Source: an uncultured Cohaesibacter sp.
GTDB taxonomy: Bacteria; Pseudomonadota; Alphaproteobacteria; Rhizobiales; Cohaesibacteraceae
Length of the DNA: 64,000 bases
Assembly: GCF_963682185.1 (NCBI RefSeq)
Contig: NZ_OY821667.1
Coordinates: forward strand, 2,294,001 to 2,358,000
Direction: 5' to 3'
Program-made: the position numbers and the translations under genes
The notes under the pieces: generated by a model
Database searches by the model: none
Told to the model about the DNA's origin: nothing
Seen by the model: only the letters and a program-made list of their open reading frames with translations
In this document: positions 8,898-16,517 of the stretch, in pieces
How the letters are laid out: each line of letters opens with the position of its first letter
How positions within the stretch are numbered: position 1 is the stretch's first letter

Positions 8898-9428
8898 ATG
8901 AAAAAATGGCAAGAACTACAGGCCGAGCTTGAAGCGGAAATCGATGCGATCTGGCTTGACGAACCACTCGAAATTGAAAAACTCCGCCGAGGCGTCATGG
9001 ACACCGGAGCGGGCAGCGGCGAGCAGGTCTTCAGCATTCTGGTCCATCTGGAAAGCTTTCTGATGCTGTTTGGCGCCAACGTCTTCTATCGCTTTGTGCG
9101 CCTTGCACATGACAAGACACTGGACGTCGATCAACTGCGCGCCACCGTGAAAGTGTTCGTGCATAAGCCCTTCAACGTGTTCGAATTCATGGGCGACATG
9201 GGCCTGCATCGTCTGCATGCTCTGGGCAATGACTACATCGAGGCGATTGACGATGTGGAGACCCTGGAAGATTTCATGGCCCTCACCGGTTCCATGCAGA
9301 CCTACATCATCCGTCTGCACCGCTGGATCCACTTCTATTTTCCGTGGAACCTGGGTGTTGCCTTCCCGCATCACGATCCATCAGAATTCGGTGCCTTTGC
9401 GGAACGCCTCAAGGCTACCGAGAAATAG
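8898..9428 (+). CDS. Helical-bundle protein, partner of the cyclophilin-like protein (Cucumopine_C-like)
   Basis: ATG 8898 follows GAGGAA and gives 176 residues. The protein looks almost wholly helical. Its diagnostic stretch is IIRLHRWIHFYFPWNLG, which matches LNSWSHHYFPWDLGEHF in the N-terminal half of the fused gene at 12324. The histidines and the YFPW core are the best active-site candidates. From memory, it matches the helical-bundle domain named from cucumopine synthase; here that domain stands alone just after its cyclophilin-like mate, so the two probably form one complex. The catalytic activity is unproven. Confidence 0.68.
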   Translation: MKKWQELQAELEAEIDAIWLDEPLEIEKLRRGVMDTGAGSGEQVFSILVHLESFLMLFGANVFYRFVRLAHDKTLDVDQLRATVKVFVHKPFNVFEFMGDMGLHRLHALGNDYIEAIDDVETLEDFMALTGSMQTYIIRLHRWIHFYFPWNLGVAFPHHDPSEFGAFAERLKATEK

Positions 9429-9453
9429 AGTTCCGATTTTCTAATTCCCTCTG

Positions 9454-9488
9454 CCACATTCCGTCCCCTTGTTCCTGACGGAATGTGG
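9454..9488. repeat. 12-bp perfect inverted repeat after the first operon
   Basis: CCACATTCCGTC (9454-9465) and GACGGAATGTGG (9477-9488) pair perfectly around an 11-base loop, 25 bases after the helical-bundle stop. No T tract follows. It may protect the 3' end of the first operon's mRNA or act with the terminator at 9583. Confidence 0.6.
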
Positions 9489-9582
9489 AACTACGAAGCC
9501 AGATGCCTTTTATCCCGGCAATGGTTTCGATACTCCTCTACTGGCTCCCCCAGTTCTCTGCCGACTTGTGGAGCCAACCTTG

Positions 9583-9616
9583 ACGCATGTCCATCCGGGC
9601 ATGCGTTTTTGTTTTT
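9583..9616 (+). terminator. Probable rho-independent terminator between the two ABC operons
   Basis: ACGCATG and CATGCGT form a 7-bp stem (9583-9589 with 9600-9606) followed by TTTTTGTTTTT. It lies in the 391-base gap 9429-9819. The rest of that gap has no convincing gene and probably carries the promoter of the second operon. Confidence 0.6.
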
Positions 9617-9819
9617 GCGCTCCTCTGGGCGTTTCGAATGCGCTTCTTCCTTCGTTCGAAAAACGATATTGGCGGCTTTGGCTTTTCAGGGATGCCCTCG
9701 AGAATTGCCATCCCTTTATCATCTCCTCATTCAAAAACTCACATTTCCTCGCAAGCCGGCGCAAGACCGGCAAGACGATGAATTCACCATTTGCAATCGC
9801 AAACAAGAAGGTTGGAACC

Positions 9820-10656
9820 ATGAAAAATTGGCTTGCCATGCTTGGAATGACCGCTGTGGTCGGTTTTTCCGCAAGCGCATCTTTCGCCGCAGATATTGCC
9901 GTCCCTGATAAATTGAAAGATCAGGGAAAGATCATTTTCTGCTCGGATCTGAAAAGTCCTCCGAGCCAGTTTATCGCTGAAGACGGGCAGACTCCGACCG
10001 GCGTTGCCTATGACATGCTCGAGGGCATCGGTGAAGAGCTGAACCTGCCGATTGAAATGTTCAACGTTTCTTTCTCCGGCATTTTCGCCGCACTGGACTC
10101 AGGCCATTGCAACGGCATCATGGCATCGACCTCCAAGAACCCGACCCGTCTGGAAAAATACAATTTCGTCGATTACTGGTCTGTTCAGTCCGGTCTTCTG
10201 GTCAAGAAAGGCAATCCGGATCACCTGTCAACCTTTGAAGACCTCAGCGGTAAGCGGGTCGCCGTTCTGCTCGGATCTGCCAATGAGCGTCGTCTCAAGG
10301 CAGCCAATGAAAAGCTGACCGAAGCAGGCAAACCCGTCATGGAAATCGCCACATATCCGGGCAACACGACTGCATTCCAGGAACTCGATCTTGGTCGTGT
10401 TGATGCCATGGTGAGCGACACGCTCGTGCTCTCCTACTTCATGAACCGTTCCAACGGCAAATTCGAGATTGGCGGCGCACCAGTTCCTCCCGCAACCCTT
10501 GGCATCATTGTCGCCAAACAGGATGTTGATACAGCCAATGCATTCCGTGCAGCACTGGATGACATGGAAGCCACAGGCAAGCTGACCAAGATCATCGACA
10601 AGTGGGGTGTCGGCGACGGCCTCACCGTCTGTACCAGCACAAGCCCTTGTAAGTAA
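9820..10656 (+). CDS. Polar-amino-acid-type ABC transporter substrate-binding protein
   Basis: This periplasmic binding protein has 278 residues. ATG 9820 gives a good signal peptide (MKNWLAMLGMTAVVGFSASA, cleavage after SFA). The mature part has the SBP family 3 pattern: IIFCSDLKSPPSQFIAEDGQ, GVAYDMLEGIGEEL, GHCNGIMASTSKNPTRLEKY and LSGKRVAVLLGS. An in-frame ATG at 9778 would put 14 extra residues before the signal and is less likely. Octopine- and nopaline-type opine transporters belong to this class, which fits the context but does not fix the ligand. Confidence 0.9.
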   Translation: MKNWLAMLGMTAVVGFSASASFAADIAVPDKLKDQGKIIFCSDLKSPPSQFIAEDGQTPTGVAYDMLEGIGEELNLPIEMFNVSFSGIFAALDSGHCNGIMASTSKNPTRLEKYNFVDYWSVQSGLLVKKGNPDHLSTFEDLSGKRVAVLLGSANERRLKAANEKLTEAGKPVMEIATYPGNTTAFQELDLGRVDAMVSDTLVLSYFMNRSNGKFEIGGAPVPPATLGIIVAKQDVDTANAFRAALDDMEATGKLTKIIDKWGVGDGLTVCTSTSPCK

Positions 10657-10671
10657 TAATCTGATTATACG

Positions 10672-10702
10672 CTCCGGAGCAGTCATCCTCTCTGCTCCGG
10701 AG
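10672..10702 (+). promoter_or_regulatory. Intercistronic hairpin after the binding-protein gene
   Basis: CTCCGGAGCAG (10672-10682) and CTGCTCCGGAG (10692-10702) are perfect 11-bp arms with a 9-base loop. There is no T tract, so read-through is expected. Such hairpins commonly stabilise the upstream binding-protein message so that more of it is made than of the permease. Confidence 0.6.
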
Positions 10703-10719
10703 TATTCTGGAGTGTTTGG

Positions 10720-11514
10720 ATGTCCGGTTTTCTTGATGCATTTTTCGGTAGCAATGGTGGCCCAGGCCTCATGTTTGACACCGATTATTTTCTGCAATTC
10801 GTCTTTTCGCCTTCGGCAGCGATGATGAAAGGCATGCTCCTCACAGTGATTGCTGCGGTCGTATCGCAACTTGGCGGCGTCACAGTGGGCGGGTTATTGG
10901 CGATCTCTGGCCTCAGCCAATCGCGTTTTTTCCGAGCGGTCAATCAAACCTACATCTTCTTCTTTCGCGGCACACCGGTGCTTGTCCAGTTGGTTTTGAT
11001 CTATTTCGGTCTCCCCTATCTGCTCGGAGGCTTTGACCTGTTTCCCGCCCGCATCTACATCGGACCTTTCATTCTGCCAGGTGCTCTGGTCGCAGGCATT
11101 CTCACTTTCATGCTGCATGAAGCAGCCTATATGAGCGAGATCATCCGCGCGGGCATCCTGTCCATCGAAGAAGGGCAGGAGGAAGCCAGCAAGTCACTTG
11201 GCATGTCTCCGGCCAAAACCATGATGTATATCATCATGCCACAAGCGATCCGCGTCATCATTCCCCCTCTTGGCAACCAATTCAACCAGATGCTCAAGAC
11301 AACATCTCTACTGAGCGTGATCGCTGTGCCGGAAATGTTCCGTATTACCGAGGAAATGCAATCGGCCACCTACAAGAGCTTTGAAGTTTATCTCGGTGTC
11401 TCAGTTTTCTATCTGGTCCTGACCGGCATCTGGACCATCATCCAGTTTCAAATCGAGCGGCATTACGGCCATAGCCGCAACCAGACCACTGCCATGGGAG
11501 TGTCTCAGCCATGA
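10720..11514 (+). CDS. Polar-amino-acid-type ABC transporter permease
   Basis: This inner-membrane permease has 264 residues, of the HisM/GlnP class. Family features are YIFFFRGTPVLVQLVLIYFG, the EAA loop EEGQEEASKSLGMSPAKTMM and IIPPLGNQFNQMLKTTSLLS. Only one permease gene is present, so it probably works as a homodimer. The TGA overlaps the next ATG (ATGA at 11511-11514). Confidence 0.92.
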   Translation: MSGFLDAFFGSNGGPGLMFDTDYFLQFVFSPSAAMMKGMLLTVIAAVVSQLGGVTVGGLLAISGLSQSRFFRAVNQTYIFFFRGTPVLVQLVLIYFGLPYLLGGFDLFPARIYIGPFILPGALVAGILTFMLHEAAYMSEIIRAGILSIEEGQEEASKSLGMSPAKTMMYIIMPQAIRVIIPPLGNQFNQMLKTTSLLSVIAVPEMFRITEEMQSATYKSFEVYLGVSVFYLVLTGIWTIIQFQIERHYGHSRNQTTAMGVSQP

Positions 11515-12287
11515 CCCGTTTAAAAGACAAGATTGTAGAATGTGCCGATGTGGTCGCCGGCTTTAGCGACAAGGCGATCGTAAAGGGCGTCAATCTCGAT
11601 GTCATTCGGGGCGAAGTGGTCGCCATCATCGGACCGTCCGGTTCCGGCAAAACCACATTCCTGCGCTGTATCAATCATCTACACCCCATCAGCAAGGGGG
11701 TCATCCGAGTCGATGGTGAATTTGTCGGCTATGAGGCCCGCGAAGACGGCCTTCTTCATCCCCTGCCCGAAAAGAAGATTGCACCGGCTCGCCGGAAAAT
11801 AGGCTTCGTCTTCCAGCGCTTCAATCTGTTCCCGCACCGCACCGCGCTTGGCAATGTCACGGAAGCCCCTGTACGTGTGCTCAAGATGTCACGGGATGAA
11901 GCCAACGAGCGTGGCAAGGATTTATTACGCCGCGTAGGGCTTGGCGACAAGTTCGATTCCTACCCGAGTGCGCTGTCTGGCGGACAGCTGCAGCGCGTCG
12001 CTATTGCCCGTGCCCTTGCCATGAACCCCAAAATGTTCCTTTTCGACGAACCGACAAGTGCGCTCGACCCGGAGATGGTCGGAGAGGTGATTTCTGTCAT
12101 CAAGGATCTTGCCAGTCAGGGCATGACGATGATCGCCGTCAGCCACGAGATGCGTTTCGTACGAGAGATCAGTGACCGCGTTGTGGTGTTTGATGAGGGC
12201 AAGATCGTCGAAACCGCGCCGCCGGAAAAGCTTTTCAATGATCCCGCAAGTGATCGTACACGCGATTTTCTTTCCAAGATTGCTTAA
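11511..12287 (+). CDS. Polar-amino-acid-type ABC transporter ATP-binding protein
   Basis: This ATPase has 258 residues, of the GlnQ/HisP class. Walker A is GPSGSGKTT, the Q loop lies in VFQRFNLFPH, the signature is LSGGQLQR, Walker B is MFLFDEPTSALD and the H loop is AVSHEM. An insert between Walker A and the Q loop (EARE-DGLLHPLPEKKIAPA) is longer than in GlnQ, a variation known in this class. It is followed after 36 bases by the fused two-domain gene, evidently in the same operon. Confidence 0.93.
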   Translation: MTRLKDKIVECADVVAGFSDKAIVKGVNLDVIRGEVVAIIGPSGSGKTTFLRCINHLHPISKGVIRVDGEFVGYEAREDGLLHPLPEKKIAPARRKIGFVFQRFNLFPHRTALGNVTEAPVRVLKMSRDEANERGKDLLRRVGLGDKFDSYPSALSGGQLQRVAIARALAMNPKMFLFDEPTSALDPEMVGEVISVIKDLASQGMTMIAVSHEMRFVREISDRVVVFDEGKIVETAPPEKLFNDPASDRTRDFLSKIA

Positions 12288-12323
12288 AGCGCAATCCAAA
12301 CAAGACAAAAGATTGGAGAATTC

Positions 12324-13274
12324 ATGTCTACTGTCAGTGACATCATCAAGAAGATCGAGGCGCAAATTGCTGCCTCCATGGACGCCGAGCCAGAAGAAAT
12401 GCGCATGGTGCGCACCGGGGAGCATGGTGACAATGCTGGCTCCTACGGGCAGTATTTCGCCACGCTCGATATCTATGCAGGCATGATGCGTGACTATGCC
12501 GGTTATACCCTCTATCCGATGATCCGCATGGCACGGTCTGGAGACTATGACGCCAAGACGCTCGCCAATATGTTTGCGGCTTTCAGCCCCGCCTACCATA
12601 ACTATCTGGGCTATTCGGGCGTGCGCAAACTGGGTGAATTTGCCGCTGCACTCGTTGATGCCTTCCCGGCCGCCAGCGTCGAAGAAATCGGTGACGGCCT
12701 GATTGCGCTCAATCGCTATGTGAACCGTCTGAACAGCTGGTCTCACCACTATTTTCCATGGGATCTGGGCGAGCATTTCCGCTATGACAGCATACCTGAA
12801 GAAGACGAGACATATTATGAGAGCGGACGTGATTTCGTTAAGGGTTCCATTGGCGATCAATATATCCGCATGACCTGGGAACCGCTCGGCATCACCGCAG
12901 TTGCCGAACTTGCGACAAGACAGAATCCCGAACTCTGCGCAGACCTGCTCAGCACCATTCCGTTTCGCGTGACTCAAGAGCACGCCGTTGTCACAGGTAA
13001 ATCCATGTATGCTTGGACGCCGGCCATGTCTGTCGCACCCGTCGGCTGGCGCGAAATGATCCGCGAGGCTCCGTTTGGCCGCATGCGTTACTCCCAGAAT
13101 ACCGGTCAGAAGCTGATCATCCAGTATGGCCCGACCACCGAGGATCTCTATGCACCCGTCCTGGGGCAGATCCTGCCTGAATATCTCGACGGTCTCCACA
13201 CGCTGGCCGAAAAGGTCTGGGATGCAAACTACAACAGCAAAGAACTGATCTGGCTAACGGTCGAGAAGATCTGA
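12324..13274 (+). CDS. Fused helical-bundle and cyclophilin-like protein (cucumopine-synthase-like, domains in reversed order)
   Basis: This 316-residue cytoplasmic protein begins at ATG 12324 after GGAG. Residues about 30-155 are a helical bundle ending LNSWSHHYFPWDLGEHF, like the separate protein at 8898-9428. Residues about 175-316 are a cyclophilin-like domain with RQNPELCADLLSTIPF, HAVVTGKSMYAWTP, EAPFGRMRY, GQKLIIQYGPTTEDLY and LHTLAEKVW, like the separate protein at 8449-8880. The fusion has helical bundle first, whereas the split genes run cyclophilin-like first. Pairing each version with its own importer suggests two related substrates or two steps on one substrate. The enzyme activity is inferred only. 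Confidence 0.75.
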   Translation: MSTVSDIIKKIEAQIAASMDAEPEEMRMVRTGEHGDNAGSYGQYFATLDIYAGMMRDYAGYTLYPMIRMARSGDYDAKTLANMFAAFSPAYHNYLGYSGVRKLGEFAAALVDAFPAASVEEIGDGLIALNRYVNRLNSWSHHYFPWDLGEHFRYDSIPEEDETYYESGRDFVKGSIGDQYIRMTWEPLGITAVAELATRQNPELCADLLSTIPFRVTQEHAVVTGKSMYAWTPAMSVAPVGWREMIREAPFGRMRYSQNTGQKLIIQYGPTTEDLYAPVLGQILPEYLDGLHTLAEKVWDANYNSKELIWLTVEKI

Positions 13275-13346
13275 GCCGTCAGTGCTGAAAGGCTCTTCGC
13301 TCCTGACACAAACCGTCTTTAAAAAGTAACTGAAGACAAACTTGAT

Positions 13347-13386
13347 ATGTCTGGACAGGGACAACCCCGTTCAGACATTTCTTTTT
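13347..13386 (+). terminator. Rho-independent terminator of the second ABC operon
   Basis: TGTCTGGACAGGG (13348-13360) pairs imperfectly with CCCCGTTCAGACA (13365-13377), followed by TTTCTTTTT. It lies 73 bases after the fused gene. The rest of 13387-13679 shows no gene I can support. Confidence 0.75.
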
Positions 13387-13679
13387 CGGCCGAGAAGATC
13401 TGAAATAACCCACCGACGATAGCTACCAGATCGGGAAAAGCGACGGCACCTTCTCGATTGCACCAGATCATGCCTTGCTACAGCAATCAGATTGCAACAC
13501 CCTCAAAAACTACTATTAGGCAATTTCCTCTGTGATAAATTGTCCGGTTTGTTTTGGTTCTAAAGGTACAAATGGCAATATTTCCACCTCTGAACCACCT
13601 TCATCAGTCCCCTCATAGCTATCGATTCATGACGTGATCAGGCACCTCTTCTCCTTACCTTGTGTAAGGGGGCGTTTGA

Positions 13680-13925
13680 GTGCGCCATCGCTCACGGAAA
13701 CCGGGGAACGAATTGAGAAAACAGAGCCTGTTATTGCCGGCCTTGGCAGCCAGCCTTTGCCTTTCGAAATCGGATGCGGCATTGGCGGCCGGAGATCTGA
13801 TCGTTGACGACGCCAACATCCCACATGCTGTAAACAATGTTGCCGTAACGTATGATACCGTTACCGTTGCCGACGGAGGTACCGGCACTCTGACCATTTC
13901 TGATGGTGGGTCGGTATCCAACACG
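13680..13925 (+). pseudogene. Autotransporter 5' fragment
   Basis: The frame reads a long signal peptide (LLLPALAASLCLSKSDAALA) followed by DDANIPHAVNNVAV and VADGGTGTLTISDGGSVSN, the repeat-like start of an autotransporter passenger domain. It then breaks abruptly at about 13925 where IS21-derived sequence on the other strand begins. The passenger and beta-barrel are missing. The start is probably TTG 13713 or GTG 13680. This is a remnant with no expected function. Confidence 0.6.
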
Positions 13926-14186
13926 GTCTACTGCTGTCTTCATATTGTCTTAGATACCGCGCCCAGGAACGCCACCAAAAACACGGAATGCATACCAGAG
14001 AGCATCAAACAGCATCTCAGGGGTTTGAAGGGGATACGCTCGCACCAGAAAGGCACGGCTGTGAGAGAGCTTAATATGAGCCACCTGCAGTTTAACACGT
14101 TCGCCTGCGACGGTTGCCCAATCCTCACTCCAATCAAATTGAAAAGCTTCTCCGGGCCGGAATACAAATGGCACAAAGGTACCGCG
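13922..14186 (-). mobile_element. Internal fragment of an IS21-family transposase (IstA)
   Basis: On the minus strand the frame reads FVPFVFRPGEAFQFDWSEDW, then VKLQVAHIKLSHSRAFLVRA and DALWYAFRVFGGVPGRGI. A stop then replaces the usual Tyr, and DNMKTAVDRVG follows. The FDW aspartate and DNMKTAV belong to the DDE core of IstA. Only about 88 of some 500 residues are left, with a nonsense codon at 13950-13952 and no terminal repeats or istB. It is dead DNA. Confidence 0.75.
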
Positions 14187-14318
14187 ACCAAGGTAATCCT
14201 TGGTCTTCAGCAAGAAGGTTTCTTCCGTTTTGGGGTAGGTATCCCTGATATCAACCGGGACGGCAGCTCGATGATAATAAGTAGCTTTTCGACGATATAG
14301 GCGGGGATGGCCAGACAT
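14187..14318 (-). pseudogene. N-terminal stub of a tyrosine recombinase (DUF6538-type integrase)
   Basis: The stub begins MSGHPRLYRRKATYYHRAAV and runs to EETFLLKTKD, the typical N-terminus of island and phage integrases carrying DUF6538. It then fuses directly into IS21 sequence, so the catalytic domain is gone. It starts about 100 bases from the 3' end of tRNA-Ser, reading away from it, which is where an integrase lies in an element integrated at that tRNA. Confidence 0.65.
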
Positions 14319-14417
14319 CTTTTCCATAGCTCCACTGTAACACTATTATGGAACAACGGGAAGCTAGAAGTCTGAAATATCAATAAGTTGTTGATGTTAT
14401 TGACATCAAAATTGATA

Positions 14418-14507
14418 TGGCGGAGAGAGAGGGATTCGAACCCTCGGAACGCTTGCGCGATCAACGGTTTTCGAGACCGCCCCGTTCGACCACTCCGGCA
14501 CCTCTCC
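14418..14507 (-). tRNA. tRNA-Ser (anticodon CGA)
   Basis: The minus strand reads GGAGAGGTGCCGGAGTGG at the 5' end. The anticodon loop is CTCGAAA between GCGGT and ACCGT, followed by a variable arm, GGTTCGAATCC and the acceptor CTCTCTCC. CCA is encoded at 14418-14420. Anticodon CGA reads UCG. The gene is 90 nt, normal for a class II tRNA. Confidence 0.95.
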
Positions 14508-14701
14508 GCAACACTTTTTGAGCATTGTGTGGTCCAATATGGCTCAAAAAGGTGGCCGGACCATACACATCCATTCAGTCAAGCTCAAGACTCCAAACGA
14601 AAAAATCCCCACTCACGCACAAGAGACCATCAATTGAGAGCAGGATGCCTTTGCGGTTCCGTCAGATCTACCCCTATTTGGCCAACCAGAACGAGCTCAA
14701 C

Positions 14702-15136
14702 TTAAAGCCAGGAGAGCCCCAGCATCACGATAAGAACAAGCTGGGCCAGTATAGCAAGAATAAAGAAGTAACTGCGCAAACTGGGATTCTTGCGCGTTGC
14801 CACGAGATAATAGGTAATCATGTGAGCCAGCCGACCGCCCACATAGACCCAACTCAGCAGAGCAAGCCAAAAGGCATCAAAGCCTGTCATGGCAGCAAGG
14901 ATGATGAGGCCGATCATAAAAGGCACATTCTCAATGGAATTCATGAAAGTGCGATGGCTTCTGAAAACGAAGGATTCAGGCCCTAATGACTCATCGACAA
15001 TGCCGGGCACATAGGATTTCTGTGCTCGATGCGCGACGGCCGCCACCAGCGATTGCACGAAGACCATCACCAACAAGGCGTAAACAGCCACGAATGCCCC
15101 ACCGTAGCTGGTGAAGGCAGAAAATCCTTCTTTCAT
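14702..15136 (-). CDS. MAPEG-family membrane protein
   Basis: This is a 144-residue integral membrane protein with four hydrophobic segments, such as FVAVYALLVMVFVQSLVAAV and FMIGLIILAAMTGF. The MAPEG-like signature is FRSHRTFMNSIENVPF, with the Arg/Asn/Glu pattern of glutathione-dependent eicosanoid-type membrane enzymes. ATG 15136 follows GGAAAGGA; a start at 15163 would add nine residues. Bacterial relatives are poorly characterised, so only the fold family is claimed. The 194-base gap to the tRNA gene shows nothing else. Confidence 0.8.
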   Translation of the reverse strand: MKEGFSAFTSYGGAFVAVYALLVMVFVQSLVAAVAHRAQKSYVPGIVDESLGPESFVFRSHRTFMNSIENVPFMIGLIILAAMTGFDAFWLALLSWVYVGGRLAHMITYYLVATRKNPSLRSYFFILAILAQLVLIVMLGLSWL

Positions 15137-15451
15137 GACAAAGCAATCCTTTCCAAACGACATTTATAATATGATCAACCATGTGGGATCCGGCTCGGTA
15201 GCCTTCAAGGCCAGATTTAAAGCCCCTCCTAACAAGGCAAAAACCGCAGCTTTTTCTTGACTCTGATGCCTTTCCAAGTATATTGCCCGAGAATTCAAGG
15301 CGTGGACGCGAATCCGCGCCCTTTTGCTTGTCTGATTTTAAATCAACAAATCTTTGATTTTATTAGCCAAACAAGCTTCCTATTAACTGACTGAAAAAAG
15401 ACAGACCCGCCGATTGGAAAATCCCGGAGCCTGGACTGAACGGAGAAAAAA

Positions 15452-16063
15452 ATGTTCGCAGTCATCAAAACCGGTGGTAAGCAGTACACTGTTTCCCCCG
15501 AAGATATAATCAAGGTCGAAAAGCTCGAAGGCGAAGCTGGCGAAACCGTTGTTTTTGACAGCGTTCTGCTGGTTGGCGGCGAAGGCGAAGCTGAAGTTGG
15601 CGCTCCTCTGGTTGATGGCGCTTCCGTAGCAGCTGAGATTGTTGATCAGGGCCGTGGCCGCAAGATCATCATCTTCAAGAAACGTCGTCGTCAGAACTCG
15701 CGTCGCCGCAATGGCCATCGCCAGTATTTCACCACCGTCAAGATCTCCGAGATCCTGACCGGCGGTAAAGCACCTGCGAAAGCAGCCAAGAAAGCAACCC
15801 CAGCCAAAGCTGAAGCCGCTCCGGCAGCAGCTGCGCCTGTTGCCGCTGCTCCAGAAGGCGAAAAAGACGACCTGAAGAAACTGAAAGGTCTCGGCAAGGT
15901 CATGGAAGGCAAGCTGAATGATCTGGGCATCACCACATACGCTCAGATTGCTGCCTTCACTGCTGAAGACATCGAAAAAGCCGAAGAAGCCCTGAGTGCA
16001 AAAGGCCGCTTCGAACGTGATAACTGGATCGAGCAGGCCGCTGCTCTTGCAGCCGAGAAATAA
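15452..16063 (+). CDS. rplU: 50S ribosomal protein L21 with C-terminal helix-hairpin-helix extension
   Basis: Residues 1-103 are canonical L21 ([46 protein letters not shown]). An Ala/Lys-rich linker follows (about 105-138). Residues about 139-203 are an extra domain, [20 protein letters not shown], typical of helix-hairpin-helix units. L21 alone is about 103 residues; this tail is known in alphaproteobacterial L21. The gene lies 23 bases before rpmA. The upstream gap (15164-15451) presumably holds its promoter. Confidence 0.97.
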   Translation: MFAVIKTGGKQYTVSPEDIIKVEKLEGEAGETVVFDSVLLVGGEGEAEVGAPLVDGASVAAEIVDQGRGRKIIIFKKRRRQNSRRRNGHRQYFTTVKISEILTGGKAPAKAAKKATPAKAEAAPAAAAPVAAAPEGEKDDLKKLKGLGKVMEGKLNDLGITTYAQIAAFTAEDIEKAEEALSAKGRFERDNWIEQAAALAAEK

Positions 16064-16086
16064 GATAGAGACCAGGAGACACCAAA

Positions 16087-16356
16087 ATGGCACATAAAAA
16101 AGCAGGTGGTTCATCCCGTAACGGTCGCGATACAGCCGGCCGTCGTCTGGGCGTGAAAAAGTTTGGCGGTGAAACTGTCATCGCAGGCAACATTATTATT
16201 CGTCAGCGCGGCACCAAGTGGCATCCGGGCAACAATGTCGGTATGGGCAAAGATCACACCATTTTTGCGACCACCGAAGGCAACGTAGAGTTCAAGACCA
16301 AGTCTAATGGCCGAACTTACGTGTCCGTGAACCCGATGGCGGAAGCGGCTGAATAA
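16087..16356 (+). CDS. rpmA: 50S ribosomal protein L27
   Basis: This 89-residue L27 begins [20 protein letters not shown] and continues [20 protein letters not shown], all standard. L27 sits near the peptidyl-transferase centre and its N-terminal tail touches tRNA. It is co-transcribed with rplU. There is no N-terminal cleavage extension of the Firmicutes kind. Confidence 0.98.
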   Translation: MAHKKAGGSSRNGRDTAGRRLGVKKFGGETVIAGNIIIRQRGTKWHPGNNVGMGKDHTIFATTEGNVEFKTKSNGRTYVSVNPMAEAAE

Positions 16357-16517
16357 CACTGGCATGAACATAATACGATTTGCCGGTGTCCCAGACCCCG
16401 GCAAATCGAAAAGCCTCCCTCCTGAAAAGGGCTAAAGAGGCAAAAGATTTAAAGGGGAGATGGGACACCATCTTCCCTTTTTCTTTTGACCTTACCCAAG
16501 CCCTTAGGAGGGACAAA

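Noticed and set aside
11925-13199. 424-codon minus-strand frame opposite the ATPase and fused gene
   Set aside because: It is a mirror of the two plus-strand genes; composition and motifs support only those.
13950-14327. A single hypothetical gene on the minus strand
   Set aside because: Its first 44 residues are an integrase N-terminus and the rest is IS21 transposase, so it is a junction of fragments.
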